A stretch of DNA of 22,119 bases from NCBI RefSeq assembly GCF_946479715.1, contig NZ_CAMLHF010000084.1, positions 1 through 22,119 of the forward strand. The letters are read 5' to 3'. This DNA is from an uncultured Pedobacter sp. (GTDB lineage: Bacteria > Bacteroidota > Bacteroidia > Sphingobacteriales > Sphingobacteriaceae). This document shows, one piece after another, positions 1 to 6,538 of this stretch. The notes under the pieces were generated by a model, which saw only the letters and a program-made list of their open reading frames with translations, was not told the origin of the DNA and did not search any database. Position 1 is the stretch's first letter. Every line of letters begins with the position of its first letter. A program made the translations under genes and the position numbers.

Positions 1-1
1 T

Positions 2-187
2 GTGCCGGCGCACTCTTTTAAGTTTGCTGCAACACTGCAGGAGCGGCAGGGAGGTGATGCACCGGTGCTGATCAGTATACAGACCAACGCCGGGCATGGT
101 GCCGGTAAACCGACAGATAAAGCTATTGAAGAGATTGCCGACAAATGGGCCTTTCTATTCTACAATATGGGCTTGGGATATAAGTAA
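2..187 (+). CDS. Prolyl oligopeptidase family serine peptidase, C-terminal end (partial)
   Basis: This is the last 61 codons of a gene whose start lies left of the window, and the first codon shown (GTG) is an internal valine. The fragment opens with V-P-A-H-S-F-K-F, which matches the segment just after the catalytic Asp in S9A prolyl oligopeptidases (family pattern D-D-R-V-x-P-x-H-S-x-K-F). It then carries N-A-G-H-G-A-G-K-P, the canonical loop with the catalytic His (codon at 95-97). The Ser and Asp of the triad would lie upstream and cannot be checked. Enzymes of this family cut short peptides after proline and in Bacteroidota are often periplasmic. The gene ends 4 bases before the convergent DUF6266 gene. 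The family is clear from these motifs, but exact substrate and localisation are not. Confidence 0.88.
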   Translation: MPAHSFKFAATLQERQGGDAPVLISIQTNAGHGAGKPTDKAIEEIADKWAFLFYNMGLGYK

Positions 188-191
188 TAGT

Positions 192-827
192 TTATATCTC
201 AAAACGTCCCAGATATTGGCTGATTGATGCATTGAGCCTGTCGTCAGACACAAAAGCCATATAAATTTCAAGCGGTTCATTTCGCATAGAAGGGCTGATC
301 TCTAAAATATCGTGCCTTTCAATTCTTTGTGAGCCGCTGTTTGTAAAACATTTAAGCTTACTGATGGGGGCATATGCCAAAAGCATAACACGATCTGTTT
401 TTTCCTGCCAAATCATATGTTGTATGTCCCAACTGAACTTTAATCCTTCAGTTACCATTTCAACTGTAGGATTAAATGCCTGAGATAGACCCCCATAGCT
501 TATTCGTATTTTTGGATAATCTATTTCCACATTAGGGTAATAACCCTTTAAAGCGCGTGGTTTATTGTAGAAAATGGCCAGATTGTGGTAATTTTTAGTT
601 GTACCCCTGGTTTCAGGATCAAAACCGGTTTTAAGAAGGGGTTCCATTTTTTTAAAGAATTCCATTAATACGCTCAATTGTTGGCGATTGTTCAGTTGTT
701 TTTCTGTTGGCGGTTTATTGTTTTTACCATTAGACCGGATAATTTCCTGTCCGTTAAGTTGATAGCCTGTTACAGTACCCACTTTTCCTGTGACACCTCC
801 AAGGATGCCGTTTTTAAGTTGTCCCAT
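192..827 (-). CDS. DUF6266 family protein, function unknown
   Basis: The 211-residue product begins M-G-Q-L-K-N-G-I-L-G-G-V-T-G-K-V-G-T-V. This Gly-rich opening is the hallmark of the DUF6266 family, small proteins found mainly in Pedobacter and relatives, often in several copies per genome. After a short basic stretch (R-S-N-G-K-N-N-K-P-P) and a helix (about residues 43-65), the rest looks like a mixed beta fold with repeated aromatic residues (I-S-Y-G-G, F-S-W-D, M-I-W). There is no signal peptide, membrane segment or enzyme motif. No function is established for the family. The gene points left, convergent with the peptidase tail. An 88-bp array of 11-base units lies about 125 bases upstream of its start. 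The family call rests mainly on the N-terminal motif and the length. Confidence 0.8.
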   Translation of the reverse strand: MGQLKNGILGGVTGKVGTVTGYQLNGQEIIRSNGKNNKPPTEKQLNNRQQLSVLMEFFKKMEPLLKTGFDPETRGTTKNYHNLAIFYNKPRALKGYYPNVEIDYPKIRISYGGLSQAFNPTVEMVTEGLKFSWDIQHMIWQEKTDRVMLLAYAPISKLKCFTNSGSQRIERHDILEISPSMRNEPLEIYMAFVSDDRLNASISQYLGRFEI

Positions 828-1288
828 GTTTTTATTTGATTAAGTGAAAGAAGAGATGCACCCGCAACTCCGGCCCTACAACAAATACAGGTCAGAATTG
901 TTTTTAGTAATTGATTATCAGTATTGCTTTTTGAGGTTTTTGGGGTGTTAAGAGGGCATTGGCAGGGCGTTGACAGGGTAATTAGCCCTATCAAGGCCCC
1001 AGCAAGACCCTATCAACGCCCTGCCAATGCCCCAGCGCCAAAAGAATGCGAATAGTTTTTTACCTAAGAAACAGTATTTTTTTGATCGAAAATTAGAGAC
1101 GACTCTACCGGAAAACAGTTAAATGAAAAAATATTTTATTTTTTTTTCGTTCATGAAATTTATTGATGCATTAAAAGTTTTAAGTGTATTTTGCTGGTTA
1201 TCAGAAGGGTGAAATTTTGATGGTGAGTAAGTAATGAGAATAGGGCAGAGGGGTATTAAATATTTATTGAAAATATTTTGAAAAGGGT
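828..1288. other. Gene-poor gap of about 0.46 kb between the DUF6266 gene and tRNA-Leu
   Basis: Apart from the 11-mer array at 953-1040, I see no convincing gene here. The right part (1041-1288) is very AT-rich with T-runs and no SD-led ORF. A 29-codon ORF at 1123-1212 is hydrophobic but lacks a ribosome binding site and is not called. The left part (828-952) should hold the promoter of the minus-strand DUF6266 gene, but I find no clean TAnnTTTG box. Confidence 0.6.
953..1040. repeat. Array of eight 11-base units that switches orientation, forming a 26-bp inverted repeat
   Basis: The stretch divides exactly into 11-base units. On the plus strand three read AGGGCATTGGC, AGGGCGTTGAC and AGGGTAATTAG (953-985). 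Five then read in the opposite sense: CCCTATCAAGG, CCCCAGCAAGA, CCCTATCAACG, CCCTGCCAATG and CCCCAGCGCCA (986-1040). The consensus in the second sense is about CCCYRNCAANG. Because the array flips, 954-979 is complementary to 1007-1032 over 26 bases with one mismatch (C974 against T1012). The inner part, 970-978, can alternatively pair with 986-994, also with one mismatch. The segment is far richer in G+C than its surroundings. Confidence 0.85.
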
Positions 1289-1318
1289 TTTGAGAATTGA
1301 AAACTATCTCTATCTTTG
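1289..1318 (+). promoter_or_regulatory. Bacteroidota-type promoter for tRNA-Leu
   Basis: A -7 box TATCTTTG (1311-1318) fits TAnnTTTG exactly, and TTTG at 1289-1292 lies 18 bases upstream, near the usual -33 spacing. The expected transcript start, about 1324, leaves a short 5' leader before the mature tRNA at 1341. Confidence 0.72.
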
Positions 1319-1340
1319 CAGTCCTAAAACAATCCTAACT

Positions 1341-1422
1341 GCGGAAGTGGCGTAATTGGTAGCCGCACCAGACTTAGGATCTGGCGCTTCACGGCGTGGG
1401 GGTTCGAGTCCCTTCTTCCGCA
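1341..1422 (+). tRNA. tRNA-Leu, anticodon TAG
   Basis: The acceptor stem is GCGGAAG (1341-1347) with CTTCCGC (1415-1421), and the discriminator base is A1422. The anticodon arm is CCAGA-CTTAGGA-TCTGG, giving anticodon TAG, which reads the leucine codon CTA. A long variable arm (GCGCTTCACGGCGT region) marks a class II tRNA, as expected for leucine. The T arm GGGGGTTCGAGTCCC is present. CCA is not encoded, so it must be added after transcription. A strong terminator follows directly. Confidence 0.96.
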
Positions 1423-1430
1423 CACAAAAA

Positions 1431-1456
1431 TTCCCCCGCAACACGGGGGAATTTTT
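1431..1456 (+). terminator. Rho-independent terminator of tRNA-Leu
   Basis: An 8-bp perfect stem TTCCCCCG / CGGGGGAA (1431-1438 with 1444-1451) has a 5-base loop and is followed by TTTTT (1452-1456). It ends only 36 bases before tig, so tig must start from a promoter in or just after it, or depend on read-through. Confidence 0.88.
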
Positions 1457-1492
1457 ATATAAAGACGGTTATAAAAATATTGATTCAGAAAG

Positions 1493-2839
1493 ATGAACAT
1501 TACACAGGAAAAAATTAACGACTTAAACGCAGTTGTAAAAATTAAAATTGCACCTGAAGATTATACTGAAAAGGTTGATAAGACTATAAAAGAACAAGCT
1601 AAAAAAGCAAACCTTCCTGGGTTCCGTAAAGGAATGGTTCCTCCTGCTCACATCAAAAAAATGTATGGCAGAAGTATTCTTGTAGAAGAAATCAACAATC
1701 TGTTAAGCGAAACTTTAAATAAGCACTTAACTGATAATAAAGTAGAAATTCTTGGTCAGCCTTTACCTGTGATGGATGATTCTAAAGAATTCAAATGGGA
1801 TTATACAGACGAATTTGAATTTGATTATGAATTAGGATTAGCACCAGCTATTGATTTAAACCTTTCTTCTAAAGATAAGTTTACTCAGTATGTTGTTAAA
1901 GCTGACGAAGAAACTTTAGCTGCGCGTATCAAAAACATCCGCAAAAGCTATGGCAAAATGACAAACCCTGAAGTTTCGGCAGAAGAAGACGTACTTTATG
2001 CCGAATTAGCACAACTTTCTGCCGATGGTTCAGTTTTTGAAGGTGGCATTACACAAACAGGGTCTATTCGTTTAGATCAGGTTACTGATAAAAAGATTTT
2101 AAAATCTTTAATTGGTTTAAAAAAGGATGATGTAGTTACACTTGACGTTCAAAAAGCTTTTGATAAAAATGAGGTTATTATAGCCAAATTGTTAAACATC
2201 AGCGAAGAAGATGCCAAAGACCTACAATCTAAATTCCAGGTAACGGTTAAAAATGTAAACCGTTTAGAGGAATCTGATTTAAATCAAGAGTTCTTTGATA
2301 AATTATTTGGTGCAGGTGAAGTAACTGATGAGGCTGGTTTTACTGCCAGAATTACAGAAGAAATCGAAAGCATGTTTAAGCAAGATGCAGATCGTAAATT
2401 ACAAAACGATATGTATACTAAACTTACTGACAGTGTTAAAATTGATTTGCCAGATGAGTTTTTACGTAAATGGTTAAAAGCTACTAACGAAAAACTAACT
2501 GACGAAGAATTAGCTGAAGGTTATGATGATTTCGCTAAAAACTTGAAATGGACTTTAATCGAAAACAAATTGATTAAAGACAATAACATCGAGATTAAAT
2601 ACGAAGATGTTTTCCAAACAGCAAAACAACGTTTAGACGCACAATTCAGAATGTACAGTCCAGCTCCGATGCCGGAAGATCAATTGGCTCAGTACACTGC
2701 TACTTTCCTTAAAGAGAAAGACAACGCTAACCGTATTTTTGATGAAGTAAAAGCGATTAAAGTTTTCGAACACATTCAATCAGTTGCTACTTTAGACCAA
2801 AAAGAAATAGCTTATAATAAATTTATAGAATTAAAATAA
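1493..2839 (+). CDS. tig: Trigger factor, ribosome-associated chaperone
   Basis: The product (448 residues; E. coli 432) is the cytosolic chaperone that docks at the ribosome exit tunnel and shields nascent chains. The N-terminal ribosome-binding domain contains the signature G-F-R-K-G at 43-47 within L-P-G-F-R-K-G-M-V-P-P. Residues about 160-258 occupy the place of the FKBP-type prolyl isomerase domain but are strongly diverged: the family's I-P-G-F-E segment is replaced by a lysine-rich stretch (V-T-D-K-K-I-L-K-S-L-I-G-L), although V-F-E-G-G at 181-185 survives. The remainder is the long helical C-terminal arm domain, ending A-Y-N-K-F-I-E-L-K. The start ATG has only a weak AGAAAG upstream. 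The gene heads the tig-clpP-clpX cluster common in bacteria, but a strong terminator separates it from clpP. Confidence 0.95.
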   Translation: MNITQEKINDLNAVVKIKIAPEDYTEKVDKTIKEQAKKANLPGFRKGMVPPAHIKKMYGRSILVEEINNLLSETLNKHLTDNKVEILGQPLPVMDDSKEFKWDYTDEFEFDYELGLAPAIDLNLSSKDKFTQYVVKADEETLAARIKNIRKSYGKMTNPEVSAEEDVLYAELAQLSADGSVFEGGITQTGSIRLDQVTDKKILKSLIGLKKDDVVTLDVQKAFDKNEVIIAKLLNISEEDAKDLQSKFQVTVKNVNRLEESDLNQEFFDKLFGAGEVTDEAGFTARITEEIESMFKQDADRKLQNDMYTKLTDSVKIDLPDEFLRKWLKATNEKLTDEELAEGYDDFAKNLKWTLIENKLIKDNNIEIKYEDVFQTAKQRLDAQFRMYSPAPMPEDQLAQYTATFLKEKDNANRIFDEVKAIKVFEHIQSVATLDQKEIAYNKFIELK

Positions 2840-2883
2840 GAAAGGCTGGTAACAGCAAACACAATTAATTTTATAGTATTAAG

Positions 2884-2914
2884 AATAAGGCGGCTTTATT
2901 AAGGCCGCCTTATT
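2884..2914 (+). terminator. Terminator downstream of tig
   Basis: A perfect 11-bp stem AATAAGGCGGC (2884-2894) with GCCGCCTTATT (2904-2914) closes a 9-base loop. The following bases are T/A-rich (TATATAAAAG) and not a clean T-tract, so it acts either as a terminator or as a 3' stabilising hairpin. clpP therefore probably has its own promoter; TACTTTG at 2972-2978 is a near-consensus -7 candidate. Confidence 0.72.
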
Positions 2915-2992
2915 TATATAAAAGATATTCAAATTTTACAATGCCACAATAAATTACCAATTTAGTTTAGCTACTTTGGTGACAAATATTAG

Positions 2993-3063
2993 AAAATAAG
3001 AACTTATGAAACCTCCTGAGGAAGCTTCATAACTGATAAAAAGAAAAATAAGAACTTATGAAA
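2993..3063 (+). repeat. 19-base direct repeat duplicating the clpP start region
   Basis: AAAATAAGAACTTATGAAA occurs at 2993-3011 and again at 3045-3063, 52 bases apart. The second copy contains the real clpP start (ATG 3058-3060) and its upstream region. The first copy presents an identical start context to ribosomes just upstream. Confidence 0.9.
3006..3032 (+). CDS. Possible 8-codon leader ORF upstream of clpP
   Basis: ATG AAA CCT CCT GAG GAA GCT TCA TAA would encode M-K-P-P-E-E-A-S. Its start sits in the first copy of the duplicated clpP initiation region, so a ribosome able to start clpP could also start here. The same bases form a hairpin: TTATGAA (3004-3010) pairs with TTCATAA (3026-3032), so both start and stop codon lie in the stem. 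Translation is plausible but unproven. It may simply be a by-product of a small duplication. Confidence 0.35.
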   Translation: MKPPEEAS

Positions 3064-3753
3064 ATAGATAAAGACGAGTTTAGAAAATATGCAGTTAAAC
3101 ATCACCGTATAAACGGTTTAAATGTTGATCGTTTTATTGGAGCAACAAACAACTCTCCAAAAAGCATGACACCTTATATCATTGAAGAACGCCAGCTTAA
3201 TGTAGCGCAGATGGACGTTTTCTCTCGTTTGATGATGGATAGGATTATCTTTTTAGGTGATGCTATTTATGACGGAAATGCAAACATTATACAAGCTCAA
3301 TTGTTGTTTTTACAGTCGACAGATAACAATAGAGATATTCAAATTTATATCAATTCACCAGGTGGTTCAGTTTATGCAGGTTTAGGTATATATGACACTA
3401 TGCAGTACATCACACCTGATGTGGCTACAATTTGCACCGGTATGGCGGCTTCAATGGGAGCGGTTTTATTGGTAGCAGGAGCTAAAGGAAAACGTGCTGC
3501 ATTACCTCACTCACGTGTAATGATTCACCAGCCTTCTGGTGGTGCTCAGGGTGTGGCTTCTGATATGGAGATCAACCTTAGGGAGATGTTAAAATTAAAA
3601 AAGGAACTGTACGATATCATTTCTAATCATTCCGGACAATCTTATGAGTGGGTAGAAAAAGCTTCTGACCGTGATTACTGGATGAAAGCTGAGGAAGCAA
3701 AAGGTTTTGGAATGATTGATGAAGTACTGGTTGCCAGTAGTAAGAAAGATTAA
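3058..3753 (+). CDS. clpP: ATP-dependent Clp protease proteolytic subunit ClpP
   Basis: ClpP is the serine protease that forms two stacked heptamer rings and degrades proteins fed to it by ClpX or ClpC/A in the cytosol. The catalytic Ser132 lies in G-M-A-A-S-M-G-A, His157 in R-V-M-I-H-Q-P, and the Asp is D206 in D-R-D-Y-W. The oxyanion loop N-S-P-G-G-S-V is at 99-105. At 231 residues it is longer than the roughly 193-residue mature core, with about 35 extra N-terminal residues that may include a propeptide. clpX follows after only 2 bases, so the two are surely co-transcribed and probably coupled. The start lies within a duplicated 19-base segment. Confidence 0.97.
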   Translation: MKIDKDEFRKYAVKHHRINGLNVDRFIGATNNSPKSMTPYIIEERQLNVAQMDVFSRLMMDRIIFLGDAIYDGNANIIQAQLLFLQSTDNNRDIQIYINSPGGSVYAGLGIYDTMQYITPDVATICTGMAASMGAVLLVAGAKGKRAALPHSRVMIHQPSGGAQGVASDMEINLREMLKLKKELYDIISNHSGQSYEWVEKASDRDYWMKAEEAKGFGMIDEVLVASSKKD

Positions 3754-3755
3754 AA

Positions 3756-4997
3756 ATGGCTAAACAAAATAAAGAATCGCGTTGCTCTTTTTGTGGCTCA
3801 GGTAAGCAGGATACTTTAATGCTTATCGAAGGGCTTGATGCATACATTTGTGATAAATGTGTTGCTCAGGCAAATCAGCTTCTGGTACAGGAGTTGGGCA
3901 GCAAAAAAGGTAAAGCTTTAGATCCTTCGATCACCTTATTAAAACCACAGGAAATTAAGGCGCATATTGATCAGTATGTTATTGGTCAGGATGATGCTAA
4001 AAAAGTACTTTCTGTGGCAGTGTATAACCACTATAAAAGGTTGAGTCAGAAGATTGATAAAGCCGACGAGATTGAGATTGAAAAATCCAACATCATGCTG
4101 GTAGGTGAAACCGGGACAGGTAAAACTTTACTGGCTAAAACCATTGCGAAAATATTGCATGTGCCTTTTTGTATATGCGATGCAACGGTGCTTACCGAAG
4201 CGGGTTATGTGGGAGAGGATGTTGAAAGTATATTAACACGTTTATTGCAGGCTGCTGATTATGATGTGGCTTCGGCAGAACGTGGTATCGTTTATATCGA
4301 TGAGGTTGACAAGGTGGCACGTAAAAGTGATAACCCTTCAATCACCAGGGATGTATCGGGAGAAGGTGTACAACAGGCCTTGTTGAAGATCTTAGAAGGT
4401 ACTGTAGTAAACGTTCCACCTCAGGGTGGTCGTAAGCACCCTGATCAGAAGATGATCCCTGTAAACACGAATAACATCTTGTTTATTTGTGGTGGTGCGT
4501 TTGACGGTATTGAACGTAAAATAGCAAACAGATTGCGTACGCAGGCTGTAGGTTATAAGGTTAAAAAGGATGACGAAGAGTTGGATCTTAAAAACCTGTA
4601 CAAATATATCACTCCTCAGGATTTAAAATCATTTGGATTAATACCAGAGCTTATTGGTCGTGTGCCTGTTTTAACACACCTTAATCCATTAGATAAACAG
4701 GCGTTGCGCAACATACTTACCGAGCCTAAGAACTCATTGTTGCGTCAGTATGTGAAACTGTTCGAATATGAGAATGTAAAGCTTGTATTTGAAGATGAGG
4801 TTTTAGATTTCATTGTTGATAAGGCAATGGAGTATAAACTTGGTGCAAGGGGCTTACGTTCTATTTGCGAAGCGATTATGCTTGATGCGATGTTTGAAAT
4901 ACCATCGGACGCGAGTGTCCAGGAATTGAGTATTTCACTCGACTACGCCGTGGAGAAATTTGAGAAAGCCGACTTTAAAAAGTTAAAAGCTGCTTAG
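3756..4997 (+). CDS. clpX: ATP-dependent Clp protease ATP-binding subunit ClpX
   Basis: ClpX is the AAA+ hexamer that recognises tagged substrates, unfolds them and threads them into ClpP. The N-terminal zinc-binding domain has Cys10, Cys13, Cys32 and Cys35 (C-S-F-C and C-D-K-C). Walker A is G-E-T-G-T-G-K-T at 117-124 and Walker B is I-V-Y-I-D-E at 178-183. The pore loop G-Y-V-G-E-D-V-E is at 150-157. The docking loop that binds ClpP, usually I-G-F, appears as A-V-G-Y near 264-267. The 413-residue length is normal for the family (E. coli 424). The gene follows clpP by 2 bases and ends at a strong terminator, so clpP-clpX is a two-gene operon. Confidence 0.97.
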   Translation: MAKQNKESRCSFCGSGKQDTLMLIEGLDAYICDKCVAQANQLLVQELGSKKGKALDPSITLLKPQEIKAHIDQYVIGQDDAKKVLSVAVYNHYKRLSQKIDKADEIEIEKSNIMLVGETGTGKTLLAKTIAKILHVPFCICDATVLTEAGYVGEDVESILTRLLQAADYDVASAERGIVYIDEVDKVARKSDNPSITRDVSGEGVQQALLKILEGTVVNVPPQGGRKHPDQKMIPVNTNNILFICGGAFDGIERKIANRLRTQAVGYKVKKDDEELDLKNLYKYITPQDLKSFGLIPELIGRVPVLTHLNPLDKQALRNILTEPKNSLLRQYVKLFEYENVKLVFEDEVLDFIVDKAMEYKLGARGLRSICEAIMLDAMFEIPSDASVQELSISLDYAVEKFEKADFKKLKAA

Positions 4998-5003
4998 AAA
5001 TTT

Positions 5004-5034
5004 AAATCCCCGGTTTTACCGGGGATTTTTTTTT
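5004..5034 (+). terminator. Rho-independent terminator of clpPX
   Basis: A perfect 10-bp stem AAATCCCCGG (5004-5013) / CCGGGGATTT (5019-5028) with loop TTTTA runs into an uninterrupted T-tract to 5034. It lies 6 bases after the clpX stop codon. Confidence 0.93.
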
Positions 5035-5067
5035 AACTTGTTATTTAGGTAAGCGGTTCGCTTTGTG

Positions 5068-5128
5068 CTCCGTCATCCTGAAATAAATTCAGGATGACGA
5101 AAGGCCTACAAGATTCAGGATGACGGAG
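5068..5128. repeat. Palindromic intergenic repeat, compound copy A (REP-like)
   Basis: CGTCATCCTGAA (5071-5082), loop ATAAA, TTCAGGATGACG (5088-5099) form a 12-bp perfect hairpin. The right arm is repeated at 5114-5125, and with flanking bases the left arm 5068-5082 matches 5114-5128 over 15 bp. The locus can therefore fold in two mutually exclusive ways. The same 12+5+12 unit recurs at 11354-11382 and 12145-12173. It sits between the clpX terminator and amn. Confidence 0.9.
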
Positions 5129-5167
5129 AGGATAAGTTTAAAAGAATAATAAAGAAAGGATAAATAT

Positions 5168-6031
5168 ATGAACGAAGAAAAAGACGTAAAAAAAGATGAA
5201 AAAGCAGTAGCAAAAGCAAAAAAAACTAAAGAAGTTGAATCTCCTGTAAAAGGTGGTTTAAAATCTAAATCAGAGATTGTTAAGAACTGGTTGCCAAGAT
5301 ATACCGGCAGACCATTGGAAGAGTTTGGACAATATATCCTGCTAACCAATTTTAGTAAATATGTGCAAATGTTCTCTGAGTGGAATGGCAATGCGCCTAT
5401 TTTAGGATTAGACAAGCCGATGCAAAGTGTAACTGCAAATGGAATTACCATTATCAATTTTGGCATGGGAAGTCCTATGGCGGCTACTATGATGGATCTG
5501 CTTACCGCAATTTCTCCTAAAGCAGTTTTGTTTTTGGGTAAATGCGGAGGGTTAAAAAAGAAAAACCAACTGGGCGATTTGATTTTACCTATTGCAGCTA
5601 TAAGAGGCGAGGGGACATCAAACGATTACCTGCCTGCAGAAGTACCGGCATTACCTGCCTTCGCTTTGCAGAAAGCAATATCAACAACAATAAGAGATCA
5701 TTCAAGAGATTATTGGACAGGAACTTGCTATACTACCAACCGCAGGGTTTGGGAGCACGACAAGAACTTTAAGAAATACCTGAAAGGTTTACGTGCTATG
5801 GCAGTAGATATGGAAACGGCAACTATTTTTACCACAGGATTTGCCAATAAAATACCTACCGGAGCTTTGCTACTGGTTTCTGATCAGCCAATGATTCCTG
5901 AAGGTGTAAAAACTGCCGAAAGCGATAGCAGTGTAACCACCAATTACGTGGAAACGCATTTAAGAATAGGGGTAGATTCGCTAATGCAACTAATTAATAA
6001 CGGGCTTACAGTTAAGCACCTTCATTTTTAG
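5168..6031 (+). CDS. amn: AMP nucleosidase
   Basis: The product hydrolyses AMP to adenine and ribose 5-phosphate, a purine-salvage and energy-balance enzyme of the nucleoside phosphorylase superfamily. Visible family marks are N-F-G-M-G-S-P-M-A-A near 98-107, F-L-G-K-C-G-G-L near 122-129, and A-V-D-M-E-T-A-T near 216-223, which holds the Glu that contacts ribose. The start ATG has a fair SD (AAAGAAAGGA at 5151-5160). The first 30 or so residues are a lysine/glutamate-rich, probably disordered extension before the folded domain begins near I-V-K-N-W-L-P-R-Y. The 287-residue size fits the short Bacteroidetes form rather than the 484-residue E. coli Amn. A generic phosphorylase-fold nucleosidase is the main alternative. 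Confidence 0.85.
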   Translation: MNEEKDVKKDEKAVAKAKKTKEVESPVKGGLKSKSEIVKNWLPRYTGRPLEEFGQYILLTNFSKYVQMFSEWNGNAPILGLDKPMQSVTANGITIINFGMGSPMAATMMDLLTAISPKAVLFLGKCGGLKKKNQLGDLILPIAAIRGEGTSNDYLPAEVPALPAFALQKAISTTIRDHSRDYWTGTCYTTNRRVWEHDKNFKKYLKGLRAMAVDMETATIFTTGFANKIPTGALLLVSDQPMIPEGVKTAESDSSVTTNYVETHLRIGVDSLMQLINNGLTVKHLHF

Positions 6032-6528
6032 TCGCCATCGGCACTTTTGGGGGAATCGAATTCAATCAGCGTTCCGCCAAAGTGACTAACTTCAGCCCAG
6101 TTATCTGTAGGAAATTCTATCATTACAATTCCACAGGTAGGGATATTATAGATACTTGCATCACTTAAGTAGTTTGCAAAATCTGTAAATCCCGGGTTGT
6201 GCCCAAATATGGCTACTCTGTTATATTTATTATTAAGCTTGTTTACCACCTTTAAAAGGGTGTTTACATCAGCCTCATAAATAGCAGTTTCTTCTTTAAT
6301 CTGATCAGGAGATTTGTGCCAAACCTGCGAGAAATGTTTAGCGGTAGTAATTGCTCTTAAAGCAGGGCTGCTTACCAATAATTGCGGAACAAGGTCTTTT
6401 TGAAGTATCCTTGCCGCCATTTCTGGTGCGTTTCTGTGTCCCCTTGGATTTAATGGCCTGTCGAAATCTGAAAGATGGGAATTAGCCCAGTCTGATTTAC
6501 CGTGTCTTACTAATAGCAATTGCTTCAT
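6028..6528 (-). CDS. sixA: SixA-type histidine phosphatase
   Basis: This 166-residue histidine phosphatase has the catalytic R-H-G motif at residues 8-10 (L-L-L-V-R-H-G-K-S-D-W) and the second active-site His110 in F-G-H-N-P-G-F. The spacing and S-S-P-A-L-R-A-I-T-T-A match the SixA branch, whose E. coli member dephosphorylates phosphohistidine on Hpt and phosphotransfer proteins. The gene ends the heptose cluster, 10 bases after the GT9 gene, and its stop overlaps the convergent amn stop by 3-4 bases. The orphan Hpt protein at 14526-14903 is a possible client elsewhere in the window, but nothing links them directly. The specific substrate cannot be told from sequence. Confidence 0.85.
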   Translation of the reverse strand: MKQLLLVRHGKSDWANSHLSDFDRPLNPRGHRNAPEMAARILQKDLVPQLLVSSPALRAITTAKHFSQVWHKSPDQIKEETAIYEADVNTLLKVVNKLNNKYNRVAIFGHNPGFTDFANYLSDASIYNIPTCGIVMIEFPTDNWAEVSHFGGTLIEFDSPKSADGD

Positions 6529-6538
6529 ATAAGCGTTC

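Noticed and set aside
770..994. 74-codon minus-strand ORF across the DUF6266 start and part of the 11-mer array
   Set aside because: It overlaps the start of the DUF6266 gene in another frame and contains no recognisable domain; most of it is translated repeat and intergenic sequence.
953..1040. Possible CRISPR array
   Set aside because: Units are 11 bases with no spacers and switch orientation; no cas genes are nearby.
1123..1212. 29-codon hydrophobic ORF (M-K-K-Y-F-I-F-F-S-F...) on the plus strand between the 11-mer array and tRNA-Leu
   Set aside because: No ribosome binding site, made largely of T-runs in AT-rich DNA, and hydrophobicity is what such DNA gives by chance.
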